NCBI GenBank assembly: GCA_002345205.1
Contig: DDVI01000024.1
Location: forward strand, 1 to 31,882
Direction of reading: 5' to 3'
DNA length: 31,882 bases
Source: Bdellovibrionaceae bacterium UBA2316
Lineage (GTDB): Bacteria > Bdellovibrionota > Bdellovibrionia > Bdellovibrionales > Bdellovibrionaceae
Numbering within the stretch: the first letter of the stretch is position 1; every line of letters starts with the position of its first letter. Positions 9,158 through 17,035 of the stretch are shown here, piece by piece. A program made the translations under genes and the position numbers. The notes beneath the pieces are model-generated. The model worked only from the letters and a program-made list of their open reading frames with translations, was not told the origin of the DNA and did no database searches.

Positions 9158-9769
9158 TTATAGCTCGACTCTGTTTTCCAAAGCGCGGCTCATTGTGCGA
9201 TCGTCGATGAAATCGATGTCGCCGCCGATCGGTACGCCATGGGCAATACGAGAAAGTTTAATTCCAGAGTTTTGCAAAATTTTAGTTAGGTACAATACTG
9301 TAGTGTCACCTTCAAGATCGGCATCTAGAGCCATAATGATTTCACGAACAGGGTAATCCGTGCCGGCTTGATCTTGAATACGCTTTAATAAATCTTTGAT
9401 TTTTAAATCATCCGGAGTAATGCCATCCAGTGGTGATAAAGCACCATGCAAAACATGGTAACGACCACGGAACGCGCCCGAAGCTTCGATACGCATTACA
9501 TCCGAAGGTTCTTCTACTAAACACAACACATCGTTTTGACGATGAGAATCTTTGCAGAATCGGCATATGTCACTGTCCGTGTAATTAAAGCATTGAGGAC
9601 ATTCATGCACTTCGGATTGAACTCGTTGAAGTGCATCGCTTAGATCGGCAGAGTACTGTTCACGAGACTTTAAAATATAATACGCCAAGCGCTGAGCCGT
9701 CTTTGGCCCAATGCCTGGAAGTTTAGTCAATTCGTGTACAAGTTTCTCTAAAGCCGAAATATGAAGCAT
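9158..9769 (-). CDS. recR: Recombination protein RecR
   Basis: 203 residues, the normal family length. It acts with RecF and RecO to load RecA on gapped DNA. Visible features are an N-terminal helix-hairpin-helix (KLPGIGPKTAQRLA, about residues 16-29), a four-cysteine zinc finger (C57, C60, C69, C72), and a Toprim domain starting near residue 80 (LCLVEEPSD) and including ALDADLEGDTT. Its ATG overlaps the ybaB stop codon by one base (TAATG at 9771-9767), so translation is coupled. The dnaX-ybaB-recR order is widely conserved in bacteria. Confidence 0.96.
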   Translation of the reverse strand: MLHISALEKLVHELTKLPGIGPKTAQRLAYYILKSREQYSADLSDALQRVQSEVHECPQCFNYTDSDICRFCKDSHRQNDVLCLVEEPSDVMRIEASGAFRGRYHVLHGALSPLDGITPDDLKIKDLLKRIQDQAGTDYPVREIIMALDADLEGDTTVLYLTKILQNSGIKLSRIAHGVPIGGDIDFIDDRTMSRALENRVEL

Positions 9770-10095
9770 TAAAACATTCCTGGGATGCCCATGCCGCCAG
9801 TGATTTTTTCCATCTCTTTAGCCATAGTGTCTTTAGCTAGTTTAAGAGCATCGTTAGTTGCTGATACAACCATCTCTTCAAGCATTTCCGCATCACCTGA
9901 TTTGAAAACATCAGGGTTAAATTTTACAGACACAAGTTTGTTATCGCCAGTTACAACCGCAGTAACCGCACCACCACCCGAAGTTCCAGTAAATTCTTGT
10001 TTACCGATTTCTTCTTGTGTCTTTTTCATCTTAAGTTGCATTTGGTTGGCTTGTTTCATCAACTGAGCCATTCCGCCGCCGCCGAATCCTTTCAT
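9769..10095 (-). CDS. ybaB: YbaB/EbfC nucleoid-associated protein
   Basis: 108 residues. It is a small DNA-binding protein of the YbaB/EbfC family, which forms dimers with a tweezer shape. Visible features are a Gly-rich start (MKGFGGGGMAQLMKQANQMQ), the conserved GGGAVTAVVTGDNKLVSVKF core strand segment, and a C-terminal Met/Gly tail. It lies 10 bp after dnaX and overlaps recR by one base, the usual arrangement. Confidence 0.95.
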   Translation of the reverse strand: MKGFGGGGMAQLMKQANQMQLKMKKTQEEIGKQEFTGTSGGGAVTAVVTGDNKLVSVKFNPDVFKSGDAEMLEEMVVSATNDALKLAKDTMAKEMEKITGGMGIPGMF

Positions 10096-10105
10096 AACAT
10101 TACCT

Positions 10106-11845
10106 CTATTTTTTAGAGTCTGACTTGATTTCAGTCACACTCTTTACAGTTCCATTAAAAACCCGCTGTGCGGCTAGCACTTTGGGGTCATTCATTATTT
10201 GTTGTTTCACTAGTTCTTCGCTCTGCATAGTCTTTTTCTGCACCATGGCCTGGGCAGAGACACCTTGAGGCTCACCACTAGCGGATACCGTAAAAGAATA
10301 CCCAGTGCCCCAAAAGGAATCAACAAATCCTTGCATTTTTTTCTTGTTATCTGCATCGCTGAGAAGGTCTCTTAGGAATGCATTTGTCTTGCTGACTCCT
10401 AACATAAGCTTGGTGCCTTCTTCTTTTACAAAAATCAGGTTTTCAAGTTTAGCACCGAACAAAGAATCAGCACTGCGGACACGGTCGATGAATGCGATCC
10501 AGCGATCTTCTGGAGTTTTGCCAGTTACAAAACCGACCGCTGCTTTAGGTACTGCCGAAGACACTGGTTTGTGTGGCGCCGTTGCTGACAACGAAGTCGT
10601 ATTGTTCATCGGGATTGATTTAGCGGGCGCCGAATTCATTGGTCGTTGCGGTTGGTGCGACTGCGCCAGAGTCGGTTGGGCTAGCATAACTGACCCCGGC
10701 TGCGAGATACCTTTTAATAAAGTTTGTAGATCGTCAATTCTTGGTGATGTCGCTAAACGCAGTAATAACACTTCTAAAACGACATAAGAATCTTGAGACT
10801 TGGCTAAATCCTGGATGGCTTTTAGCAACAAATCAAACAGGTGGTGAATATCTTCAGTCGATGATTTCTGAGTGTAGGTTGCTAGTTCTTGGAATTCGCT
10901 TTCAGGAATTTCAACAAGTGATAAAGCATCTGCGCCCGCTGTTTTAACCACCAACAGGTGTCGGGCCAATTCAATTAGTTCGTTCATGAATAGCTCGGGA
11001 TCAGTTGCCGTCAAACGCATTTTTTTAAGGAGTTCAACTAACTGAGCGGAATTGCGATCAAGGATTGCAGCTAACGTATCAAATAACAAATTACGATCCG
11101 TTAAACCTAGGATGTCTTGAGTTTTGGCTTTCGTTAGCGGGCCATTTGAAAAGCTGATAACTTGATCTAGTAAGCTTTGGCTATCACGCATAGATCCGTC
11201 GCCCTGTTTAGCGACAAGCCAAAGTGCCTCTTTTTCAAATTCAATTTTTTCAGAAGTGCAAATGTGCGCTAACTGATCAGAAACTTCTTTTAAACTGATG
11301 CGACGAAAATCAAAACGCTGACATCGCGACAAGATCGTTTGTGGGATTTTGTGAACTTCGGTTGTCGCCATGATGAAAATAATGTGCTCAGGTGGTTCCT
11401 CTAGAGTTTTTAACAAGGCATTGAAGGCCGAGCCAGATAACATGTGAACTTCATCTATGATGAAGATTTTAAATTTACCTGTAGAGGGCATGTAGCCCAC
11501 GGTTTCACGCAGTTCACGAATTGAATCCACACCGTTGTTAGAGGCTCCGTCGATTTCGATAACGTCAACAGATCTAGATTCTGCGATTTCGATACAGCTA
11601 TCGCATGTGTTGCAAGGAACTAAAGCACCGCTTTCGTCCGTTACTGAATTTGGGCAACGAAGGGCTTTGGCCAGGATACGTGCTGATGATGTTTTTCCTG
11701 TACCCCGTGGACCAGTAAATAGAATAGCATGAGGAATACGATTATTTTTAAGAGCATTATTCAGAGTTTGAGTAATATGCTTTTGACCGACGATCTCTTG
11801 GAAAGACTGCGGACGATATTTTCTGGCGATAACTTGATAACTCAT
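10106..11845 (-). CDS. dnaX: DNA polymerase III subunit gamma/tau
   Basis: 579 residues. It is the clamp-loader ATPase of the replicative polymerase. Visible features are Walker A GPRGTGKT (45-52), a four-cysteine zinc module (C64, C78, C81, C84), Walker B DEVH (131-134), and the sensor SRC (173-175). Residues about 180-360 form the lid and collar domains. A Pro/Ser/Ala/Gln linker (about 385-440) precedes a tau-like C-terminal domain of about 130 residues. I saw no clear A-rich slippery heptamer that would produce a short gamma form. It is the first gene of the minus-strand run ending with the phosphopantetheinyl transferase gene. Confidence 0.97.
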   Translation of the reverse strand: MSYQVIARKYRPQSFQEIVGQKHITQTLNNALKNNRIPHAILFTGPRGTGKTSSARILAKALRCPNSVTDESGALVPCNTCDSCIEIAESRSVDVIEIDGASNNGVDSIRELRETVGYMPSTGKFKIFIIDEVHMLSGSAFNALLKTLEEPPEHIIFIMATTEVHKIPQTILSRCQRFDFRRISLKEVSDQLAHICTSEKIEFEKEALWLVAKQGDGSMRDSQSLLDQVISFSNGPLTKAKTQDILGLTDRNLLFDTLAAILDRNSAQLVELLKKMRLTATDPELFMNELIELARHLLVVKTAGADALSLVEIPESEFQELATYTQKSSTEDIHHLFDLLLKAIQDLAKSQDSYVVLEVLLLRLATSPRIDDLQTLLKGISQPGSVMLAQPTLAQSHQPQRPMNSAPAKSIPMNNTTSLSATAPHKPVSSAVPKAAVGFVTGKTPEDRWIAFIDRVRSADSLFGAKLENLIFVKEEGTKLMLGVSKTNAFLRDLLSDADNKKKMQGFVDSFWGTGYSFTVSASGEPQGVSAQAMVQKKTMQSEELVKQQIMNDPKVLAAQRVFNGTVKSVTEIKSDSKK

Positions 11846-11916
11846 CGTACTTCTCTCGTAAGCTTAACAGCTTATTAGCTTAGCTTCTTAGCGTCTTAAA
11901 GATTGCGAAAATAAAA

Positions 11917-12014
11917 ATGCCGAGCACCCCATATCACATGGTTCGACGAGTACCGTTGCTTCCTTCCGGACCTAGCGGAGTTCGTCATCAAAGCCATTGT
12001 ATGGGACCCGGCAT
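11917..12014 (-). ncRNA. ffs: Signal recognition particle RNA, small bacterial (4.5S) type
   Basis: On the minus strand the segment carries the near-invariant SRP domain IV core GGTCCGGAAGGAAGCAAC at about 11956-11939. The ends ATGCCGGG (12014-12007) and GCTCGGCAT (11925-11917) pair to close a single long hairpin of about 98 nt. A T-rich run follows the 3' end (11916-11908), consistent with termination. It partners Ffh in membrane protein targeting. It lies just upstream of dnaX on the same strand, a common placement. Confidence 0.95.
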
Positions 12015-12064
12015 CTCTGGTCTAACTTAGATCCGCTTGGCATTCATCTTATAACGCTAGGCAG

Positions 12065-12925
12065 CTACGGGGTGGACAGAAAGGTTTTTATGACCTCACA
12101 TCGCTCTAATAGCGAGTGAGCTTTTTTAGGGGAAGAAAGGTCATTTCCGACATAAATATTTTCAAATGGACCAATCCCGAGCGAGCTGTCGAGCACACCA
12201 AAAACGTGCCCATCGGCAGTGACAGCGGGCCCGCCAGAATTACCAGAAAGTGAATCGGCGGTGACACCCGCAAAGATCGACGATGTTGGATCATTTTGTC
12301 CACGAGCTTCGATAGTGCCGACAAATGCACCGACGCTCCAGCGTTTGGTAGATAGGTAAATATTGGCTGGTGACGTGCCCTTTGCGTTGGGACGCTGATC
12401 AGTGCCGGGAAAACCAATTACATAAATTTTTGAATCGACGGGAAGTGAACACGATGGGTTTAACGGCACGGGTTGCAGACTGCTGAAATAAACAGAACTA
12501 TCAACAGTCGCTCTAAGCAAAGCTAAATCGGGTTTTTCAGACAGTTTAATGATTTCAATATTATCAAGCTGCAAGAATCTGTCAGACGTTCGCTGAGCCG
12601 AACCATCGACTCGACTAAAATTCAATCCGGCAGTCAGCTGAATGGTGCTACAGCGCCCGGAACGGACGGGACAGTTTTTATAAATCACATGACCGCTAGT
12701 TAAGAAATAGAAATAGTACCGGCCGGGAATTGGGCTTTGTTCGCGGCGATAAAAAAATGAGGACCCGACAAAGCCGCCACCTTTTGAATCGACTGCGAAC
12801 GTAGCATCCCAAGCGGATTGTAAGGCGGTGGTCGGCAAAGTATATTTCCGATCATCAAAGCCTTCGGCAGCGTAGATGACGCTGCCAAATAATAAAATAA
12901 AAAAAAGAATTTGAACTAATTTCAC
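12065..12925 (-). CDS. Secreted trypsin-like serine protease
   Basis: 286 residues. Residues 1-20 form a Sec signal peptide (hydrophobic core QILFFILLFGSVIYAA). The catalytic triad of the chymotrypsin/trypsin fold is visible: His79 in LTSGHV, Asp133 in EKPDLAL, and Ser230 in SGNSGGPAV. Two cysteines at 85 and 92 could form a disulfide. The start is GTG at 12925 (MKLVQ when initiated); I see no in-frame ATG nearby. It follows a small secreted protein gene by 11 bp, so the two are probably co-transcribed. In a predatory bacterium such a protease could act on prey or in the periplasm; that is inference. Confidence 0.9.
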   Translation of the reverse strand: MKLVQILFFILLFGSVIYAAEGFDDRKYTLPTTALQSAWDATFAVDSKGGGFVGSSFFYRREQSPIPGRYYFYFLTSGHVIYKNCPVRSGRCSTIQLTAGLNFSRVDGSAQRTSDRFLQLDNIEIIKLSEKPDLALLRATVDSSVYFSSLQPVPLNPSCSLPVDSKIYVIGFPGTDQRPNAKGTSPANIYLSTKRWSVGAFVGTIEARGQNDPTSSIFAGVTADSLSGNSGGPAVTADGHVFGVLDSSLGIGPFENIYVGNDLSSPKKAHSLLERCEVIKTFLSTP

Positions 12926-12936
12926 CTAAGCTCGTT

Positions 12937-13398
12937 TTATATTAGTGAGCAATTTTGAAGAGTATTTTTCTTATTCATCAAAATATTAAGTGATTTAGAA
13001 ATCGTGACGTCGCTACCAGTGATTACGCCGTTAGTGGTGCCGATCTCGATAGTGGTTGAGAACTTGTTACTGGTATTTTTGGTATAATTCACTGTGAAAA
13101 CTAGATCTGTCGTCATGTTATTAAGTGCTGAACTTATAGTTTGATGGCTGGATTGAATCGCTCCGTTTACAGTACCGCTAGAGGTAACAAGTGACATGGC
13201 TGCTGCGCATACACGCGGACGTATGCTTGGATCGTTAAAATTAGTGCCCTTTGAGGCTTGGCAGATCATGATTACAGAATCGTTAATTAAAACAACGCGT
13301 TCTGTTTTTGAATCTACGTCTGACTTGCAAACTAGATTGGCAGCAAAGCTCGTCGTAGCCGAAAATAAAACTAAAGCTGTAAATAGATTCTTAATCAT
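12937..13398 (-). CDS. Small secreted protein of unknown function
   Basis: 153 residues with a clear Sec signal (MIKNLFTALVLFSATTSFA, cut after FAA at about 20). The mature part has four cysteines (near residues 24, 46, 63 and 150), suggesting two disulfides. It is Thr/Ser/Asn-rich with alternating strands, as in a small beta-domain. No family is recognised. It is first in a two-gene unit with the trypsin-like protease 11 bp downstream, so it could be an inhibitor, chaperone or partner of it; this is context only. The ribosome site is AGGAG, about 6 bases before the ATG. Confidence 0.7.
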   Translation of the reverse strand: MIKNLFTALVLFSATTSFAANLVCKSDVDSKTERVVLINDSVIMICQASKGTNFNDPSIRPRVCAAAMSLVTSSGTVNGAIQSSHQTISSALNNMTTDLVFTVNYTKNTSNKFSTTIEIGTTNGVITGSDVTISKSLNILMNKKNTLQNCSLI

Positions 13399-13418
13399 GG
13401 AGGGCTCCTAATTGAAAT

Positions 13419-13463
13419 GTTAATTGCGTTTAACACTTATTAGGAATGCGAACCGAATACCGA
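13419..13463 (-). promoter_or_regulatory. Upstream element shared with the gene at 29940-30320
   Basis: GTTAATTGCG (13419-13428) and ATACCGA (13457-13463) lie upstream of the secreted-protein gene starting at 13398. The same two words occur at 30338-30347 and 30354-30360, upstream of another small secreted-protein gene, at a similar distance from its ATG (17 versus 20 bases for the first word). This suggests a shared promoter or regulator; it has not been tested against chance. Confidence 0.25.
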
Positions 13464-13524
13464 TACAATAGGGATTGGTTTGATTCAAAGACGATATTGA
13501 ATTTAAAAACGACCTTGAGGTTCG

Positions 13525-13551
13525 ACATCTGTCAAAAGTAATGACAGATGT
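13525..13551. terminator. Hairpin after msrA, without a clear T-tract
   Basis: ACATCTGTCA (13525-13534) and TGACAGATGT (13542-13551) form a perfect 10-bp stem with a 7-base loop, 8 bases past the msrA stop. Neither side is followed by a run of T, so this is either a weak or Rho-assisted terminator or an mRNA-stabilising stem. Confidence 0.4.
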
Positions 13552-13558
13552 GCGGGCG

Positions 13559-14170
13559 CTAGAATTTTATGTCGCGAACCCAGTGGCAGGTGTATCCGCC
13601 TGGATTTTTTTGAAGGTAATCTTGGTGATAGATTTCTGCGCTATAGAACGGACCCGCAGCAACGATTTCAGTTACGACGGGTTTTTTCCAGGCACCAGAT
13701 ACATCAACTAATTCTTTTACTTTCTTAGCGGTCTTTTCTTGTTCGGGTGATAAGAAGAAAATGGCTGAACGATATTGCGTGCCGCGATCATTCCCCTGCT
13801 GATTAACCGTGGTTGGATCGTGAATTTTAAAAAAGTATTTTAGGATGTTTTCGTAGGATGTCTTTTGAGGATCAAACTGAATTTCGATAGCTTCAGCGTG
13901 ACCAGAGGTCCCCTGTTTAACGATTTCGTAAGTAGGGTTAGGAACCACACCACCGGTGTAACCGACTTGCGTTGATATAACCCCTGGTTGAGTACGAATT
14001 AATTCTTCTACACCCCAAAAGCAGCCACCAGCAAGTAGGGCTGTTTCAGTTTTTTTTGATTCAGAAGCTGTAGTCATGTCTTTCTTCTTTTTTGCGGGTT
14101 GAGTTTTAGAATTAGCATTGAAGGAAAAACAGGTGAAGAAAAAAATAGAGAGTAGAAGAAACTTTGTCAT
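13559..14170 (-). CDS. msrA: Exported peptide methionine sulfoxide reductase A
   Basis: 203 residues. It reduces the S-form of methionine sulfoxide in proteins. The catalytic motif GGCFWG places the nucleophilic Cys at residue 50. Other family motifs follow: VGYTGG, GTSGHAEAIE, FFKIHDPTT, NDRGTQYRSAIF and AEIYHQDYL. It lacks the usual partner domain MsrB. Residues 1-22 are a hydrophobic signal sequence ending near NANS, followed by a Lys-rich linker. The enzyme is therefore probably periplasmic rather than cytoplasmic, and would need a periplasmic reductant. A small secreted protein gene ends 17 bp upstream, suggesting one transcript. Confidence 0.93.
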   Translation of the reverse strand: MTKFLLLSIFFFTCFSFNANSKTQPAKKKKDMTTASESKKTETALLAGGCFWGVEELIRTQPGVISTQVGYTGGVVPNPTYEIVKQGTSGHAEAIEIQFDPQKTSYENILKYFFKIHDPTTVNQQGNDRGTQYRSAIFFLSPEQEKTAKKVKELVDVSGAWKKPVVTEIVAAGPFYSAEIYHQDYLQKNPGGYTCHWVRDIKF

Positions 14171-14187
14171 TTAGAATGGCCTTATAG

Positions 14188-14586
14188 TTAGGGTTTCTTT
14201 TTAACTTGTTTATCTTCAATTTTCTTAGAAAGCTTTTGAATGCGCTCTCGGATATTAGGAGGCAGACTAGCCAGGAATCCGCCGGGATCTTTGGAATAGG
14301 AAGCTAATGACTCAAGAGCCTTTTCCGGATTATCTTTGTTCATTTCCATAAGGATGGGCAGAATGTCGGCAGAAATAGCATACAATTCTTTAGAGTCATC
14401 ACCAGCTAATTTGGTAACCATATCATCAACTTTTTTAGCATTAGGATCTTCGGCAGTGATTTCTTTTATTTTAGCCGGGTTATTCAACGTGTTCTGGGCA
14501 TCTATTAACTCTGCAGACGAAGAATTTTTTTGCGAAACAGACGGCAGAGAAATAAGTAGTGAAAATGCAAGAGCATATTTATACAT
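14188..14586 (-). CDS. Small secreted protein upstream of msrA
   Basis: 132 residues. An N-terminal signal (MYKYALAFSLLISLPSVSQ) is followed by a polar, helix-rich mature part containing DDSKELYAISADILPILMEMN and a Lys-rich tail. It has no cysteine and no recognised domain. It is first in an apparent two-gene unit with the exported msrA, 17 bp downstream. Upstream, CCCGATAA on the minus strand (14624-14617), with TTCATTTT 11 bases before it, gives a partial match to a sigma-28 promoter; I rate this weak because the -35 part is poor. Confidence 0.65.
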   Translation of the reverse strand: MYKYALAFSLLISLPSVSQKNSSSAELIDAQNTLNNPAKIKEITAEDPNAKKVDDMVTKLAGDDSKELYAISADILPILMEMNKDNPEKALESLASYSKDPGGFLASLPPNIRERIQKLSKKIEDKQVKKKP

Positions 14587-14796
14587 ATATTGGTTTCCTT
14601 GTTGGATATTTAAATTATCGGGCGAAATATAGAAAAATGAAAGAGAAATAAATGGCGTTTCGTATTGAGAATTTTTTTGCAGATAAATCTAAGTCCCTCA
14701 AAGCCAAATTGGCCGTAGCTGTACAGTAATTGTAGGGGTATATTAGGTTTTCTCTTTTTTCGAAGCAAATACAGCATATTTAAATAGGGAATCTAT

Positions 14797-16710
14797 TTAT
14801 AATTTAGGAGGTTCTTTCCCAACAACGCCTTTCAGAAAACTATAGTTTGCGAATTGCTCGGGGCTGTATCCCGAAGTTATATATAGGTTATGGAAATTTT
14901 TATCAAAAAGCTGTTTTGCGATTGATTCTCCTTTAACTTCAGCTCCAGTTGAATCTTCACCCAAATTTGAATCTATATAAATTTTAGTCAAAGGATCTAA
15001 AGATGAGAGATCGTTAAACAACACCTCTATATTTCGGTAGGATCTCATCTTGTGATTAAGAGCTTTCGCATTTATTTGCCAGGCCATATGAACAAGTTCG
15101 TCGTCATCAATGAGGCAGTAATCAAGCTTAGCCTTTGGGGCATCAACCTCAATCGGAACAAACCCCAACATTTGTTTTGGAAGAAGTTTTATTTGTAGTT
15201 GCTTGCATTCCAGCTGAATTTTTGTTTCATCGAATCTGCTCGTTACCAAAACAGATCTTTTCCAAATATTTCTTGCTTTTATTAGGTCAAGGCCGCTTCT
15301 ATTTTGATTCAAAAATTCATAGTCGATCAAAAAAAACATATTATCATCGATTGGATAAGACAAAAAATCCTTAGGCGAAGTAAAACTTTTAAGCGATAGG
15401 TTTGACCTTAAGGTATCTATAGACTTCAATCGTTCCTTCCAAATTTGATGAATACTCATGTCGTCGTCTACCGAAACAATTTTAGTTCCAGATTTGAGCC
15501 TAATTTCTCCGGCAAACCAATCCGGGCTTGCAACTCTTGGGAATTCCATTTCAACAGAAACCCCCTCGTTAAGTTTAGATTTAATTTTGAAATTTCCACC
15601 CCATCTATAAACAGTGTTTTTTGCGTGATGAATACCTAATCCAGAGCCAGACTCGATCCCGGCTTTTCCGTGGCTAAAACCGAGTTCTCCTACGTAGGGA
15701 AGTAAGGTTTCTGGAATTCCCTTTCCATTGTCCCTTATCGTAATTAATACTCGATTATGAGTTCCGCTTAAACTTACAGAAATTTCGCCTTTATCATTAT
15801 TCAATGCTTCTACCGAGTTGTTAAGCAAATTTGAAATAATACGACTTAGTTCGGAATCATTGCCAAGAATAAATGTTCCGAATGAGTTATTTAGATCTGC
15901 TTCTATCTTTATATCTATTTTCTCTCTATACTGAATTCGTTTTTCAGAAACGATTCTGTCTATCAATGTAGGTAGCAAGATAACAGACGTTCCTTCCAGA
16001 ATATGTGCAGTATCCTTTTTGAGGTCGGCAAAAGTCGTAAACGAGTGGGTATTTTTTTTTAGCAGATCGTTTGCGATGTCATTAATCCGTTGAGTGGCAT
16101 TTTTAACAAGTTGTCTTTTTTCCGCCGTCATATCTTGAAATGTAGATACCGCTAAATTTAGTGCGGTCAAAGGAGACCTAATGTCGTGGGCGACTTGGCG
16201 TGAAATGTTTATGGTTAGGTCTTTAATCTTCTCGTTTAGTAGAATTCTTTGTCGATTCAGATGAAATAAATATAAAAATAGTACCATCTCCCCAAGTATA
16301 AAACTCAAGGTCGAAAACAAAAGATAGTTTGGAATTCTGAAGCTTAATTTAATTTCGATATCGCCGTCATTGCCAGATCTGTATACCGATTCAGATACCA
16401 TAACTGAAGAATGGCAGGATCCTTTTCTAAAATTTACAAATTCTTCGCCTTTATAGGCACCGAATATGCAAATCACATTTTCGGAAGCAAGCAATGCGTT
16501 TAATTTTGTTGCTAAAGTTAACGTATCTGAATGGGCTATTTCATAGTAATTAGATCTAGTAAATTGCATCATTGAGTCTGCACTTGTTTGAACAAGATTG
16601 ATCCGAATTAAACCGAGCGCTAAAAGAGTGGTAATCAACACGCCTAAACTGTAAACGAATTTTAGTTTTGTAAAAGTTTCATTCATATACTTCTTTATTT
16701 TGTAAATCAT
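14797..16710 (-). CDS. Membrane hybrid histidine kinase with two C-terminal receiver domains
   Basis: 637 residues. Two membrane segments (about 17-37 and 128-150) flank a periplasmic sensor region of roughly 90 residues containing two cysteines (C81, C99). The kinase core follows: H-box QVAHDIRSPLTALN with phosphoacceptor His175; N-box NLLNNSVEAL (294-303); G1 DNGKG (327-331); G2 GSGLG (355-359). Two receiver domains come next. The first (about 410-525) has acidic DDD at 415-417, Asp463 and Lys512. The second (about 528-637) has DDD at 535-537, Asp580 and Lys632. There is no output domain and no separate response regulator nearby, so the signal must leave by phosphotransfer or protein contact. 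The gene is divergent from the small peptide, peptide-binding protein and YcaO genes, with 75 bp between starts, which suggests it senses or controls them. A second ATG nine codons in (16686) is an alternative start. Confidence 0.88.
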   Translation of the reverse strand: MIYKIKKYMNETFTKLKFVYSLGVLITTLLALGLIRINLVQTSADSMMQFTRSNYYEIAHSDTLTLATKLNALLASENVICIFGAYKGEEFVNFRKGSCHSSVMVSESVYRSGNDGDIEIKLSFRIPNYLLFSTLSFILGEMVLFLYLFHLNRQRILLNEKIKDLTINISRQVAHDIRSPLTALNLAVSTFQDMTAEKRQLVKNATQRINDIANDLLKKNTHSFTTFADLKKDTAHILEGTSVILLPTLIDRIVSEKRIQYREKIDIKIEADLNNSFGTFILGNDSELSRIISNLLNNSVEALNNDKGEISVSLSGTHNRVLITIRDNGKGIPETLLPYVGELGFSHGKAGIESGSGLGIHHAKNTVYRWGGNFKIKSKLNEGVSVEMEFPRVASPDWFAGEIRLKSGTKIVSVDDDMSIHQIWKERLKSIDTLRSNLSLKSFTSPKDFLSYPIDDNMFFLIDYEFLNQNRSGLDLIKARNIWKRSVLVTSRFDETKIQLECKQLQIKLLPKQMLGFVPIEVDAPKAKLDYCLIDDDELVHMAWQINAKALNHKMRSYRNIEVLFNDLSSLDPLTKIYIDSNLGEDSTGAEVKGESIAKQLFDKNFHNLYITSGYSPEQFANYSFLKGVVGKEPPKL

Positions 16711-16768
16711 TTTGTGTTATTAATCACGTGCATTTGTAAATTGTGGAACTAGTTTCATAATTGTAAAT
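16700..16768. promoter_or_regulatory. Three direct TTGTAAAT copies in the divergent kinase/peptide region
   Basis: TTGTAAAT occurs at 16700-16707 (overlapping the first codons of the kinase gene), 16734-16741 and 16761-16768, all in the same orientation, spaced 34 and 27 bp. This looks like a multi-site operator able to control both divergent units. AT-richness makes some recurrence likely, but three exact copies in 69 bp is more than I would expect. Confidence 0.4.
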
Positions 16769-16772
16769 AAAA
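16744..16772 (+). promoter_or_regulatory. Probable sigma-70-type promoter of the peptide operon
   Basis: TTGTGG, a 17-bp spacer and TAAATA lie just upstream of the small peptide gene, whose ATG at 16786 has the strong ribosome site GGGGGA. An overlapping choice is TTGTAA with CATAAT at a 16-bp spacing. The -10 overlaps the last TTGTAAAT copy, so a protein bound there would affect initiation. Confidence 0.45.
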
Positions 16773-16785
16773 AGATGGGGGAAAT

Positions 16786-16983
16786 ATGAGACGACTTAAG
16801 GTTTTATTTTTATTTGTACTTTCAACTTTTGGATTCAAAGGTTTAACTCAGTCTATTTACGAAAACGTTTTTTCTAAAAATATGACTGACGACACAGTAA
16901 AAATAAATTTGTATGAGAAAAGCACTCAAAAAAACTTAGCTTCTGGTAATTGGGCGTCTGGCGGCGGAAGAACAAAAACGTAG
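16786..16983 (+). CDS. 65-residue exported peptide, candidate YcaO substrate
   Basis: The N-terminus is basic (MRRLK) followed by a hydrophobic stretch (VLFLFVLSTFGF), so it is a Sec-type leader or membrane anchor of about 22 residues. The middle (23-49) is polar and charged. The tail (about 50-65) reads NLASGNWASGGGRTKT: ASG occurs twice around NW, with three Gly, and Ser and Thr but no Cys. It lies first in a set with a peptide-binding protein and a YcaO enzyme, and has a strong ribosome site (GGGGGA, 3-4 bases before ATG). YcaO proteins modify backbone amides of short peptides, often next to Ser, Thr, Cys or Gly. The role as precursor is inference from size, tail composition and position; it could also be a secreted signal used without modification. 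Confidence 0.65.
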   Translation: MRRLKVLFLFVLSTFGFKGLTQSIYENVFSKNMTDDTVKINLYEKSTQKNLASGNWASGGGRTKT

Positions 16984-17035
16984 AAATCGTGGTTAAGATG
17001 CCGAATTTGAATATTTTCATTTTGGTGGAGTATTT

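Noticed and set aside
10106..11845. Programmed frameshift in dnaX
   Set aside because: I saw no clear slippery heptamer with a following stem and early stop.
14652..14729. 25-codon plus-strand frame (MAFRIENFFADKSK...)
   Set aside because: It has a purine-rich start region but no promoter or family; too short to support. Worth a look only if conserved next to the kinase.
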